A stretch of 64,000 bases of DNA from Labilibaculum filiforme (GTDB taxonomy: Bacteria; Bacteroidota; Bacteroidia; Bacteroidales; Marinifilaceae), in assembly GCF_002843315.1 (NCBI RefSeq), contig NZ_MVDD01000020.1, positions 1-64,000 on the forward strand, written 5' to 3'. Position 1 is the first letter of the stretch, and the number at the start of each line of letters is the position of its first letter. The position numbers and the translations under genes were made by a program. Below are positions 1 to 7,923 of the stretch, piece by piece. The notes below the pieces were generated by a model. The model was given only the letters and a program-made list of their open reading frames with translations. It searched no databases and was not told the DNA's origin.

Positions 1-76
1 AATGCAAAACTGAAAGCATTCAGAGCATCACTTAGAGGGGTGAGGGATATTAACTTCTTCCTTTTTAGAGTCGCTA

Positions 77-172
77 AAATATATGCTTAAAAAATCTTAC
101 TCCACCTGATATTCGAATTGATCCAAATATATGCTTAAAAAATCTTACTCCACCTGATATTTGAATTGATCC
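77..172. repeat. Tandem duplication of a 48-bp unit
   Basis: Positions 77-124 and 125-172 are the same 48-bp unit with one visible mismatch (attcgaattg versus atttgaattg). The unit lies downstream of the minus-strand tRNA genes. The reading frame across it (a minus frame at 74-262) just translates the repeat and the tRNA flank, so I consider it non-coding. Confidence 0.85.
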
Positions 173-198
173 CCAAATCCACATTTTAATTTTAAGCA

Positions 199-229
199 AA
201 AAAAAACCGATCATATGATCGGTTTTTTT
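199..229 (-). terminator. Intrinsic terminator of the tRNA-Phe pair
   Basis: A perfect palindrome (206-223, accgatcatatgatcggt) is flanked by a run of A on the left and a run of T on the right. Read on the minus strand it gives a stem followed by a U tract right after the tRNA at 231-303. The same structure follows the third tRNA-Phe at 26083-26116. Confidence 0.85.
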
Positions 230-230
230 G

Positions 231-303
231 TGGTACCACCTGGAATCGAACCAGGGACACATGGATTTTCAGTCCATTGCTCTACCAACTGAGCTATGGT
301 ACC
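231..303 (-). tRNA. tRNA-Phe (GAA), second of a tandem pair
   Basis: A 73-nt cloverleaf on the minus strand. The acceptor GGTACCA pairs with TGGTACC, the D stem is GCTC/GAGC, the anticodon arm is ATGGA-CTGAAAA-TCCAT with anticodon GAA, and the T arm is CCTGG-TTCGATT-CCAGG, followed by discriminator A. The 3' CCA is not encoded. The sequence is identical to the copies at 333-405 and 26009-26081. Confidence 0.97.
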
Positions 304-332
304 CTATTGGTGTACTCAAAAGAAAAAGGATG

Positions 333-405
333 TGGTACCACCTGGAATCGAACCAGGGACACATGGATTTTCAGTCCATTGCTCTACCAACTGAGCTATG
401 GTACC
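333..405 (-). tRNA. tRNA-Phe (GAA), first of a tandem pair
   Basis: An identical 73-nt cloverleaf to the one at 231-303, separated from it by a 29-nt spacer and presumably transcribed with it from the promoter at 424-454. Anticodon GAA, discriminator A, no encoded CCA. Confidence 0.97.
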
Positions 406-423
406 CTCTTTACTTGAGCGATG

Positions 424-454
424 CAAAAGTACGCAAAAAAATAAAATCACCAAA
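424..454 (-). promoter_or_regulatory. Bacteroidota-type promoter for the tRNA-Phe pair
   Basis: On the minus strand, TACTTTTG (424-431) fits the TAnnTTTG -7 box. A TTTG (451-454) lies 19 bp upstream, as expected for the -33 element. The box is about 20 nt before the first tRNA. It is divergent from the peptidase gene starting at 532. Confidence 0.75.
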
Positions 455-504
455 TAAAATCAATAAAATTAGAGAGGAATTTTAAAGGAATCTAAACTTC
501 TTGT

Positions 505-512
505 TACCTTTG
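505..512 (+). promoter_or_regulatory. Probable -7 box for the M16 peptidase operon
   Basis: TACCTTTG matches TAnnTTTG and lies 20 bp before the ATG at 532. I see no convincing -33 TTTG at the expected distance, so the assignment rests on the -7 box alone. Confidence 0.5.
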
Positions 513-531
513 CGTCCTAATAAAAATAGAT

Positions 532-1752
532 ATGATATTCGAAACTCACACATTATCAAATGGTATACGACTAATTCACCACGCTGTGAATGCAAATGTT
601 GCACACTGTGGAATTATTTTAAATACTGGATCGCGTGATGAAAAAGAGGAGGAATGGGGAATTGCTCACTATATAGAGCATGTTGTGTTTAAAGGGACCA
701 CAAAACGGAAGGCCTATCATATTCTAAGCAGAATGGAAGATGTGGGTGGGGAATTAAATGCCTATACTACCAAGGAGGAAACCTGTGTTTACACAACTTT
801 TCTTGATAAAGATTATAAAAGAGCTTTAGAGCTTATTAGTGATATTACATTCAATTCGGTTTTTCCCGAAAAGGAGTTAGAGAAAGAAAAGGAAGTAATT
901 TTGGATGAAATTAATTCCTACAAGGATTCTCCGTCTGAATTAATCTTTGATGATTTTGAAGAATTAATTTTTAAAGATGATCCTATTGGTCGAAATATTT
1001 TGGGAACTCCAAAGCATATTAAAAAGTTTAAACGTAATGATATTCTTAATTTTATTAAGAATAATTACCATACCGACCAAATTGTGATTAGTTCTGTTGG
1101 GAACATTAAATTTAACAAATTGGTGAAAATGGTTGAGAAATTCTTTGGGTCGATTCCTGAGAGTATCCGTACCACCGAAAGAAAAAAGCCGAATTCGTAC
1201 GAAGCCCGCACGCAAACAATGATTAAGAAAACTTATCAGAGGCATTGTGTGATGGGAAATATTGCCTACGATTTAAATGACGAAAAACGAATTCCACTAT
1301 CTTTGCTTACCAATATTCTTGGAGGGCCGGGCATGAATTCTCGTTTAAATTTATCGCTTCGGGAGCGACATGGATTGGCATATAATATTGAAGCAAATTA
1401 TACGCCATATGCCGATACTGGTGTTTTTAGTATCTATTTTGGTACTGATAAAGGAAATTTGGATAAATGCCTTTCTTTAATCAATAAAGAAATGGAATTG
1501 CTTTGCACCAAAAAACTTGGTCCAGGCCAGCTTACAAGAGCAAAAAATCAGATGATCGGGCAAATTGCTATATCTTCTGAAAATAATGAAAATTTAATGC
1601 TCAGTATTGGGAAAAGTTTTCTGCTGTATAATCGTATTGATTCCTTAGAAGAACTGTATCAAAAGGTAGAAAGTATTACTGCCGAAGAATTGCTCGAGGT
1701 TGCCAACGAAATTCTTAATAAAGATTTATTAAGCACATTGATGTATAAATAA
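532..1752 (+). CDS. M16 family zinc metallopeptidase
   Basis: A processing-peptidase (pitrilysin-type) homologue of 406 aa. The inverted zinc motif HYIEH is at residues 46-50 (H46, E49, H50) and the third ligand is expected at E126 in a KEVILDEINSY stretch 76 residues later, which fits HxxEH(x76)E. The C-terminal half carries the usual second M16 domain, including an RERHGLAYNIEA-type segment. At this length the protein is the short one-lobe form, which normally works as a dimer or with a partner. No signal peptide is visible. It ends 2 bp before the O-methyltransferase start, so the two genes are almost certainly co-transcribed. The substrate cannot be told from sequence. Confidence 0.9.
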   Translation: MIFETHTLSNGIRLIHHAVNANVAHCGIILNTGSRDEKEEEWGIAHYIEHVVFKGTTKRKAYHILSRMEDVGGELNAYTTKEETCVYTTFLDKDYKRALELISDITFNSVFPEKELEKEKEVILDEINSYKDSPSELIFDDFEELIFKDDPIGRNILGTPKHIKKFKRNDILNFIKNNYHTDQIVISSVGNIKFNKLVKMVEKFFGSIPESIRTTERKKPNSYEARTQTMIKKTYQRHCVMGNIAYDLNDEKRIPLSLLTNILGGPGMNSRLNLSLRERHGLAYNIEANYTPYADTGVFSIYFGTDKGNLDKCLSLINKEMELLCTKKLGPGQLTRAKNQMIGQIAISSENNENLMLSIGKSFLLYNRIDSLEELYQKVESITAEELLEVANEILNKDLLSTLMYK

Positions 1753-1754
1753 GC

Positions 1755-2396
1755 ATGATAGAAGTTAATAAAGAATTGGAAGATTATATATTGAAACATA
1801 GTGAGGCGGAAGATTCTGTATTAAAGGATTTGACTCGTGAAACACATGTTAAAATGCTTCGGCCTAGAATGTTGTCGGGTCATCTTCAGGGAAAATTCCT
1901 AAAAATGACTTGCCAAATGATTCGTCCGTTGCGCATTCTGGAAATTGGAACCTATACCGGATATTCGGCAATAAGCATGGCAATGGGAACGAGTGAGGAT
2001 TGTATTATTCATACCATTGATTGCAACGATGAACTGGAACAATTTACTCGCAAATACTTTAAACGATCCGGATTCGAGGATCGCATTCATTTTCATATTG
2101 GGGATGCGTTGGATATTATTCCAAAATTAAATGAAAATTTTGATCTTGTATTTATTGATGCGGATAAACGCCAATATATCGAATATTTCGAGGCTATATT
2201 CCCGAAGCTAAACAAAGGTGCTTTTGTTTTAGCCGATGATGTTTTGTGGGATGGAAAAGTGGTGGAAGAAATTGAAAACAACGATAAGCAAACTCAGGGA
2301 ATTATTGATTTTAATCATTTTATTCAAGAGGATACTCGCGTCGAGAATTTGATTCTTCCTATTCGTCACGGACTAATGATGATTCGAAAAAAATAA
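1755..2396 (+). CDS. SAM-dependent O-methyltransferase (COMT-like)
   Basis: A 213-aa class I methyltransferase of the small bacterial O-methyltransferase family 3. Motif I is LEIGTYTGYSA (residues 62-72), the ribose-binding acid is in HTIDCND near residue 89, and FIDADK (134-138) supplies the metal-binding Asp pair typical of catechol-type enzymes. The length is normal for the family. The ATG follows the stop of the M16 peptidase after 2 bp, which indicates an operon. The natural acceptor is unknown; such enzymes methylate catechols or other vicinal diols and are often annotated only to family level. Confidence 0.9.
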   Translation: MIEVNKELEDYILKHSEAEDSVLKDLTRETHVKMLRPRMLSGHLQGKFLKMTCQMIRPLRILEIGTYTGYSAISMAMGTSEDCIIHTIDCNDELEQFTRKYFKRSGFEDRIHFHIGDALDIIPKLNENFDLVFIDADKRQYIEYFEAIFPKLNKGAFVLADDVLWDGKVVEEIENNDKQTQGIIDFNHFIQEDTRVENLILPIRHGLMMIRKK

Positions 2397-2466
2397 GTTC
2401 AAAGCAGAAAGCTAAAAGGAGAAAACGATACGTTTCAATACAAGAAAAATAGAATTCTCGCTATTT

Positions 2467-2495
2467 AAGGGGCGATCCCGAAAGGGAGAGGGGTG
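2467..2495. repeat. REP-like palindromic fragment
   Basis: The string ending in cccgaaagggagaggggtg resembles the ends of the longer elements at 40401-40439 and 40608-40646. It lies between the convergent O-methyltransferase and phosphatase genes and looks like a member of a dispersed intergenic repeat family. Confidence 0.5.
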
Positions 2496-2522
2496 TTTAA
2501 CTAAAAAATACTTTTTCAATTA

Positions 2523-3284
2523 TCATTTATTACTATCCACAATTTTAACAAGAATGGTGGCGCCGAGGTTTACATGACCTTGTTTTTGAAGTAGGTTCCA
2601 TCCTTTTTTCTTTAATTCGCTTTCAATAGCGCCATTTAGCATGCCATGGGCAACTAAAATAGCGGTTTCCTCCTTATGTGCAACTTTTATTAAGTTTTCT
2701 GAAGCTTGTAGTGCCCTAAGTTTAGCTTCTTTATGGCTTTCGATGCCTCGATGATTAAAACCAAGTATCCAGCTTCCGCGACTAAATGCCTGCCATATTG
2801 CAAGTGGCATTTTAAAGAAACTATTTGCAGTGATCATTCTAATTTCAAACTCCCGAAAAATAGAGTCAGAAACTATAGGGTACTTGTCGCTAAACATTTT
2901 TAAAGCAGTTTCCTGCGATCTTGGTAGGCTCGAACAATAAATGGTATGGTTGGGACCTAAGTTTACGGATACTAGAGAAGAATCGAAGGGAATAATTGGT
3001 ACCGAATTATAATCGATTACATACTGTTTGGCTTCAGCTGCAGAGTAGAACCAATTCTTTTTTACATTGGGTTTTGCATGGCGAATTAAATAAATTTGCA
3101 GCATTCTTTTTCCTTGTTGCAATAAGCTATCTTGAAAAGTTGAATCTACTTCGTTAATGCAAGTGAACGTTTCGCATTTTACCACAGAATGTTGATCGAT
3201 CGATGATTTCTTTTTTAAGAAATTGCACGGAGTTGAACATCCTATAATAAAAAATCCTAGAATGAATACTAGAAATGCTTTCAT
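2523..3284 (-). CDS. Histidine phosphatase family lipoprotein
   Basis: A 253-aa protein of the phosphoglycerate-mutase-like superfamily. The phosphohistidine motif is RHAKP (R68, H69), a second Arg is in SSLPRSQET (R122), and the second His is in VAHGML (H213). The chosen ATG gives a clean lipoprotein signal, MKAFLVFILGFFIIGC with Cys16, which predicts a periplasmic or outer-membrane lipoprotein. The open frame continues 20 codons upstream, but that extension would bury the signal. The gene is convergent with the O-methyltransferase operon and divergent from selD. The substrate is unknown. Confidence 0.85.
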   Translation of the reverse strand: MKAFLVFILGFFIIGCSTPCNFLKKKSSIDQHSVVKCETFTCINEVDSTFQDSLLQQGKRMLQIYLIRHAKPNVKKNWFYSAAEAKQYVIDYNSVPIIPFDSSLVSVNLGPNHTIYCSSLPRSQETALKMFSDKYPIVSDSIFREFEIRMITANSFFKMPLAIWQAFSRGSWILGFNHRGIESHKEAKLRALQASENLIKVAHKEETAILVAHGMLNGAIESELKKKGWNLLQKQGHVNLGATILVKIVDSNK

Positions 3285-3473
3285 GCTATTAGTAATTCTT
3301 ATCAAGTTTTTGGTTTTGAAATAAAGTAAAGTCAAAATTAGCAATTATTAATTGATATTAGGAAGGAACAGTTTTCAGAATGCGCGATGAACCTCTTTAT
3401 TTCTTGCTTAGTTGATTGTGTAATTTTTAACAATAAAGCTCATAATTAGGTACGAGAAAAGCATAAAAAGTAA

Positions 3474-3481
3474 TATCTTTG
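3474..3481 (+). promoter_or_regulatory. -7 box for selD; decides the start codon
   Basis: TATCTTTG fits TAnnTTTG. It overlaps the upstream TTG of the longest reading frame (3479), so transcription probably begins after that codon and the ATG at 3509 is the real start. No clear -33 element was found. Confidence 0.5.
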
Positions 3482-3508
3482 TACCGTTTTATTAGATTCA
3501 AAAACAAT

Positions 3509-4549
3509 ATGGAAACAAAAAAATTAACTCAATTTAGTCCTGGCGCAGGCTGTGGGTGTAAAATATCTCCTAAAGACCTGGAATGTATTCTTAAAAGCAG
3601 TAGTACGGCTATACCTAACCCGCGAATGTTGGTTGGTAACGATACGAAAGATGATGCTGCAGTTTACGATTTAGGAAATGGGCAAGCTTTAATTAGTACT
3701 ACCGATTTTTTCACTCCAATTGTTGATGATCCATACGATTTTGGGCGAATTGCAGCTACGAATGCTATTAGCGATATTTATGCAATGGGCGGAAAACCAA
3801 TTATGGCATTGGCAATTTTAGCATGGCCTTTGGAAAAATTGTCAACCGAAATTGCTCAAAAAGTGGTAGAAGGTGCTCGCGATGTTTGTGCCGATGCCGG
3901 AATTCAATTGGCAGGTGGTCATTCTATCGATATTTCCGATCCAGTTTTTGGTTTATCGGTAAACGGAATTGTAGCTGCCGATCGAGTTAAGAAAAACAAT
4001 ACTGCAACTCCAAATTGTACTTTATTCCTTACTAAACCACTAGGAATTGGCGTGCTTACAACAGCTGAAAAGAAGCAATTAATTGCACACGAAAACAATA
4101 AAATGGTTGTAGATTTAATGTGCACGCTTAATAAAGTTGGAATTGTTTTTGGCGAACAAACTTATATCAAATCGATGACGGATGTTACCGGTTTTGGTTT
4201 GCTAGGACATTTGGGCGAAATCTGCGAAGGCAGTAAGGTAAATGCCGAAATTAATTACAAAGCAGTTCCTAAAATTGATGGGGTTGAAGAACTAATTAAA
4301 CAAGGATGCACACCAGGAGGAACCAGACGAAACTGGGCTTCTTACGGACATTTAATTGGAGCGATTACCGAAGATCAAAAATCTTTGCTTTGCGATCCGC
4401 AAACTAGTGGTGGATTATTGGTGGCTGTCGACGATAATCACATTACTGAATTTATAGCTTTAGCAAAAAGCGAAGGATTTGATCTAAATCCGATAGGAAG
4501 AATGGTGGAGCGTACAAATTCAAATGCACCTTACATAAGTGTTAAATAA
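3509..4549 (+). CDS. selD: Selenide, water dikinase (selenophosphate synthetase)
   Basis: Makes selenophosphate from selenide and ATP for selenoprotein or selenouridine synthesis. The 346-aa protein has the hallmark loop [10 protein letters not shown] with Cys15 and Lys18 in the positions of E. coli Cys17 and Lys20, so this is the Cys rather than the Sec form. It continues with [16 protein letters not shown] and the AIRS-family signatures [20 protein letters not shown] and [10 protein letters not shown]. The ATG at 3509 gives a protein aligned with known SelD; the frame could extend to 3479, but a promoter box overlaps that region. It is followed after 5 bp by a selenium-linked DsrE-like protein. 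No selA, selB or selU is in the window. Confidence 0.96.
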   Translation: METKKLTQFSPGAGCGCKISPKDLECILKSSSTAIPNPRMLVGNDTKDDAAVYDLGNGQALISTTDFFTPIVDDPYDFGRIAATNAISDIYAMGGKPIMALAILAWPLEKLSTEIAQKVVEGARDVCADAGIQLAGGHSIDISDPVFGLSVNGIVAADRVKKNNTATPNCTLFLTKPLGIGVLTTAEKKQLIAHENNKMVVDLMCTLNKVGIVFGEQTYIKSMTDVTGFGLLGHLGEICEGSKVNAEINYKAVPKIDGVEELIKQGCTPGGTRRNWASYGHLIGAITEDQKSLLCDPQTSGGLLVAVDDNHITEFIALAKSEGFDLNPIGRMVERTNSNAPYISVK

Positions 4550-4554
4550 AAATT

Positions 4555-4896
4555 ATGCAACGAAATACATTAATCCAGGTAACTCAACATGGAATGGGAA
4601 CTGGAAGCGAAGAATTGGGTTTGAAATTAATAACCAACTACTTTAAACTTTTAGATGCAGATGGACGAACTCCTAAAATTATTGTTTTTTATAATGCTGG
4701 GGTTAAATTAATCTGTGAAAACTCACCTGCTTTGGAGGCTTTGCAAAATTTAAGCAAAAAAGGAGTGCAATTGGTTGCTTGCAAAACTTGTTTGGATCAT
4801 TTCAGTTTAACGGATAAAATGAAAGTTGGAATTGTAGGCAGTATGCCTGATATTATTACACTTCAGGCGGATGCCGATAAGGTAATTAATTTGTAA
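4555..4896 (+). CDS. DsrE-like selenium metabolism protein (YedF C-terminal domain)
   Basis: A 113-aa protein resembling the DsrE/DsrF-like half of YedF, a family found next to selD in selenium-using bacteria. It begins with a QHGMGTGSEELGLKLI segment and contains Cys residues in KLICENSP and VACKTCLDHF; the Cys pair spaced CKTC could carry sulfur or selenium. Full-length YedF has a TusA-like domain in front, which is absent here, so this is a single-domain form. The 5-bp gap to selD and the terminator right after it define a two-gene selenium operon. A role in selenium delivery is inferred from context. Confidence 0.8.
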   Translation: MQRNTLIQVTQHGMGTGSEELGLKLITNYFKLLDADGRTPKIIVFYNAGVKLICENSPALEALQNLSKKGVQLVACKTCLDHFSLTDKMKVGIVGSMPDIITLQADADKVINL

Positions 4897-4917
4897 AATT
4901 CCTTTTCTAAAAGATAC

Positions 4918-4958
4918 AAAAAGAGCTTGTCTGTATTTCAGATGAGCTCTTTTATTTT
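4918..4958 (+). terminator. Intrinsic terminator of the selD operon
   Basis: The arms 4919-4933 and 4939-4953 form a 15-bp stem (AAAAGAGCT...AGCTCTTTT outer part) around a 5-nt TATTT loop, followed by a T-rich tail. It also argues against translation starting at 4927 for the next gene. Confidence 0.85.
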
Positions 4959-5049
4959 TGGATTACAGCTACGAGTCGCATACATTTTTTTAATTTTAAA
5001 TACATTCCCTAAGGTAGATTACATAAAGCTTTGTATATTTAATACGCAA

Positions 5050-5436
5050 ATGTCTTTTTTTATGCTCCTGAATAAATTATTTACCTATTTACTTCTTTTT
5101 GTATTCTGCTTTCAAAGTTTTGAAGTGGTACTTATTACCGTGAATTTTAAAATAAATCAGGAGTTTTTTGCGACTATTTGTACCAATAAAGATAAGCCTG
5201 AAATGAAGTGCAACGGAAAGTGTCACTTAAAAAAGCAAATTCAGCAACACGAAGAGGACACTTCAAAAGACAAACAAATTTCCGAAAAAGAGTATCAATT
5301 GTTTTTTCAGAATATTCTTATTACTAAGCTTTCAAATGCAATTTCAAGCTCCGAAAAACGATTGATTTATGAGGAGCCATTGTACTCTATTCAAAATACC
5401 TTCGATATTTTTCATCCTCCCAAAATACATGGTTAA
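5050..5436 (+). CDS. Small exported protein with CNGKCHLKK motif, upstream of copper-type TonB receptor
   Basis: A 128-aa protein (124 aa from the alternative ATG at 5062). The N-terminal hydrophobic stretch LLNKLFTYLLLFVFCFQSF looks like a signal peptide or single anchor. A conserved-looking cluster CNGKCHLKKQI follows a TICTNKDKPEMK segment, giving three Cys and a His, then a charged helix, and the C-terminus ends FHPPKIHG. I know this layout only as an uncharacterised Bacteroidota protein type found beside TonB receptors. The Cys/His cluster suggests metal binding. The next gene encodes a receptor with an OprC-like copper site, so copper handling is a reasonable but unproven guess. The start at 5050 was chosen because the frame upstream overlaps a terminator. 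Confidence 0.6.
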   Translation: MSFFMLLNKLFTYLLLFVFCFQSFEVVLITVNFKINQEFFATICTNKDKPEMKCNGKCHLKKQIQQHEEDTSKDKQISEKEYQLFFQNILITKLSNAISSSEKRLIYEEPLYSIQNTFDIFHPPKIHG

Positions 5437-5606
5437 TAGATAGTAATAAAAACAGAGCTTTTTCTACCCGTTTAAATGGATAGGTAGTTCATTTGTTGCT
5501 TATTACTTGTTAAACAATGAATTGGTAATTCACTATACACCTTCTGCTATTGGCAGATTTGTATTGTATTTGCGCGATTATATTTAAACGACTAATCGGG
5601 TACATT

Positions 5607-7868
5607 ATGAATTTTAAACAGACAGGAATGAAAAAAATTCTTATCGTCTGCTTCCTGCTACTTGGGATGCAAGCGTATTCACAACAAAGAATAAAATTAC
5701 AGGATGCCGATACGGGCGAAGCAATTTCTTATGCTCACTTCGTGTATCAAAATCAAAAAGGAACAAGCACTTTAAGTGGCGAAATTGCACTAGAATTTGT
5801 TCCTGCTGAAAAACTTCATCTTTCTCATGTAAACTATGGAAAGCTTGAAATTGAAAGCGAAGTATTACGCGAAGCAATAGAGAGTGGAGTATTAGTACTC
5901 ACGCAGTCGTACATTTCTTTGCTGCCAGCTACCGTAATTGCGAGAACAGATCGTAAAGCAAAAAGCGACATTATGAAAGTTCGCACCAGCGACAAATTAT
6001 CGCACGATGCAGGTGACTTTTTAAGTCAGAGTGCTATGATTGGAGGCATCCGAAAAAGTGGAAGCTATGGTTTCGATCCTGTATTGCGTGGCTTTAAATA
6101 CGATCAGTTAAATCTTGTTATGGATAATGGATTGAGTGCATCAGCAGCTTGTCCAAACCGAATGGATCCACCCGCAAGTCAAATTCCAATGAGCATGGTC
6201 GAGCAAGTAGAAATTATAAAAGGGCCACACTCCCTTCGATTTGGAAATGCTTTTGGGGGAAGTATCCATTTTAAATCGGCACCAGCAAGTTTTAGCGAAG
6301 CTACAAAAGCTTTTGGTAGGGCAAGTGGAAGTTACGAAAGTAATGGAAATATTTTTCGTACAGAGGCACTGGCTGGAGCAAAAGGGGATTTTTACAATTT
6401 TGGGGTTTATGCTGCATATAGCGAGGGTGACGATTATGAAGACGGAAATGGAGCTAAAACTCCTTCGGGCTTTAATCGGCGTAATATTGGTATAAGTAGT
6501 GTTTTTAAATTGTCCGATAATCAGAGTATTAAACTATCTGCAAATAACAACTTTGCTAAGGATGTCGATTTTCCGGCTTTGAATATGGATTTACGAGAAG
6601 ATGATACCTATTTAGTAAATCTTGCACATAAAATCACTTTTAAGAATTCTGGAATTAGCTCTTTATCTACTTCTTTTTATGGTTCTTTTGTGGATCATAG
6701 CATGGATAATTTAACCAAAGATTTGAATCCAAGAATGGTAAATGCCATTACTTTGGCTAAAACAAAAAACTATGGTGGACGATCAGAGGCAAGCTTTCAA
6801 TTAAAGCGCACTTCTCTTTTTGCAGGTATCGATTACAAGGCCGAAGAAGCGGAAGGGAATCGTACTCGCGAAATGTTAATGGGACCCATGGCCGGAAAAA
6901 CTTTACAGGATAATATTTGGCAGGATAGTAAAATTTCTAAAATGGCGCTTTTTGGCGAATATCATTTTTCTTGGAATGAGTTCTTCTTTGTTGCCTCTAG
7001 TCGCCTCGAGCACAATAGTGCAAAGAGTAGAGAAAAAACTTCAGAATTTACAGGAGTTAACGAGAAAAATCCGGATAACAAACTAAACTTGTCGGCAAGT
7101 ATTGGTGCTACTCGTGATGTGTCGGAACAGGTTCGAATGGGCTTATGGTTGGGAAGAGCGGAACGAAGTGGAAGTTTAACCGAGCGTTTTATTAATTTTT
7201 TGCCTGTTGATGTGGATGCTTACGAACGAATTGGGAATACCAATTTAAAATCGGAGGTTAATTATCAGCTAGACTATAACTTTACATGGAAAACGGAGCG
7301 ATCGGAATTAGGAATTAACTTGTTTGCATCGGTACTTAACGATTATATTAGTGCCCGAATAAGAGACGATTTGTCGCCTCGATTGGCAACAGCTCCTGGT
7401 GTGAAGCAATACTATAATATCGATAAAGCTGTACTAAGAGGATTTGAAGTTTTTTGGTATCAGAAAGTTAGTGCCTCCATTTATCATCAACTAAATATTG
7501 CTTATACATACGGAAAAAATAAGGATGCAAATACTGCCTTACCCGAAATTCCACCAATGGATTTAAGATATGCCTTGGGTGGAACGTTTTGTAATGGTAA
7601 ATTTCATCCCGAAATTACGGTTCGACATGCCTTACAACAAAATAGGATTGCAAGCAATTTTGGCGAAAGCGAAACGCCTTCGTTTACTATTGCAAGTATA
7701 AAAGCAAGCTACAATTTTTCGGAAAAGTTGAGCTTAATGGGTGGTGTAAGAAATGTTTTCGATGAGGCTTATTACGAGCATCTTAACCGATCGGTAGTGA
7801 GTAGTAATCAGGCAATTTATGCTCCTGGGCGCAGTTATTATCTTACTTTAACTATTAATTTGATGTAA
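5607..7868 (+). CDS. TonB-dependent outer-membrane receptor, OprC/NosA-like (putative copper)
   Basis: About 753 aa, with a signal peptide (MKKILIVCFLLLGMQAYSQQ after a short leader; the ATG at 5628 is the other plausible start). A carboxypeptidase-regulatory-like domain follows at about 25-110, then a plug domain and a 22-strand-type barrel ending in a YYLTLTINLM-like last strand. The key observation is the set of potential metal ligands: Cys182 and Met186 in ACPNRMDPP, and His364 and Met366 in DHSMDN. In the copper importer OprC the copper site is a CxxxM plus HxM set with nearly the same spacing. This strongly suggests an ionic copper receptor. The gene sits 170 bp after the small Cys-rich protein and ends at a bidirectional terminator. 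It has no SusD partner. Confidence 0.85.
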   Translation: MNFKQTGMKKILIVCFLLLGMQAYSQQRIKLQDADTGEAISYAHFVYQNQKGTSTLSGEIALEFVPAEKLHLSHVNYGKLEIESEVLREAIESGVLVLTQSYISLLPATVIARTDRKAKSDIMKVRTSDKLSHDAGDFLSQSAMIGGIRKSGSYGFDPVLRGFKYDQLNLVMDNGLSASAACPNRMDPPASQIPMSMVEQVEIIKGPHSLRFGNAFGGSIHFKSAPASFSEATKAFGRASGSYESNGNIFRTEALAGAKGDFYNFGVYAAYSEGDDYEDGNGAKTPSGFNRRNIGISSVFKLSDNQSIKLSANNNFAKDVDFPALNMDLREDDTYLVNLAHKITFKNSGISSLSTSFYGSFVDHSMDNLTKDLNPRMVNAITLAKTKNYGGRSEASFQLKRTSLFAGIDYKAEEAEGNRTREMLMGPMAGKTLQDNIWQDSKISKMALFGEYHFSWNEFFFVASSRLEHNSAKSREKTSEFTGVNEKNPDNKLNLSASIGATRDVSEQVRMGLWLGRAERSGSLTERFINFLPVDVDAYERIGNTNLKSEVNYQLDYNFTWKTERSELGINLFASVLNDYISARIRDDLSPRLATAPGVKQYYNIDKAVLRGFEVFWYQKVSASIYHQLNIAYTYGKNKDANTALPEIPPMDLRYALGGTFCNGKFHPEITVRHALQQNRIASNFGESETPSFTIASIKASYNFSEKLSLMGGVRNVFDEAYYEHLNRSVVSSNQAIYAPGRSYYLTLTINLM

Positions 7869-7884
7869 AAAAAAGCAAGTTTTT

Positions 7885-7921
7885 AATTGTAGATGAGGCG
7901 AATACTTCATCTACAATTTTT
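7885..7921. terminator. Bidirectional terminator between convergent genes
   Basis: A 12-bp stem (AATTGTAGATGA / TCATCTACAATT) around a 10-nt loop, with A and T runs on both sides, lies between the TonB receptor and the minus-strand lipid A deacylase-like gene. Confidence 0.8.
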
Positions 7922-7923
7922 AT

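Larger units (their letters stand above)
33..303 (-). repeat. Left arm of long inverted repeat with tRNA-Phe
   Basis: This stretch (tRNA-Phe, its terminator and about 170 bp of downstream sequence) reappears on the opposite strand at 26009-26260 with only small differences. The two arms are therefore inverted repeats about 25.7 kb apart. The left arm has two full copies of a 48-bp unit where the right arm has one full and one partial copy. Confidence 0.85.

Noticed and set aside
228-485. An 85-aa open frame with an internal repeat (ESNQGHMDFQ)
   Set aside because: It is the translation of the two tRNA-Phe genes on the opposite strand; the peptide repeat only mirrors the tRNA duplication.
3479-3508. 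Ten-codon extension of SelD from a TTG
   Set aside because: It overlaps a -7 box, and SelD proteins align from the ATG at 3509.
4927-5049. Upstream extension of the CNGKCHL protein
   Set aside because: It begins inside the stem of the selD terminator and lacks a start with support; the ATG at 5050 gives a signal peptide.
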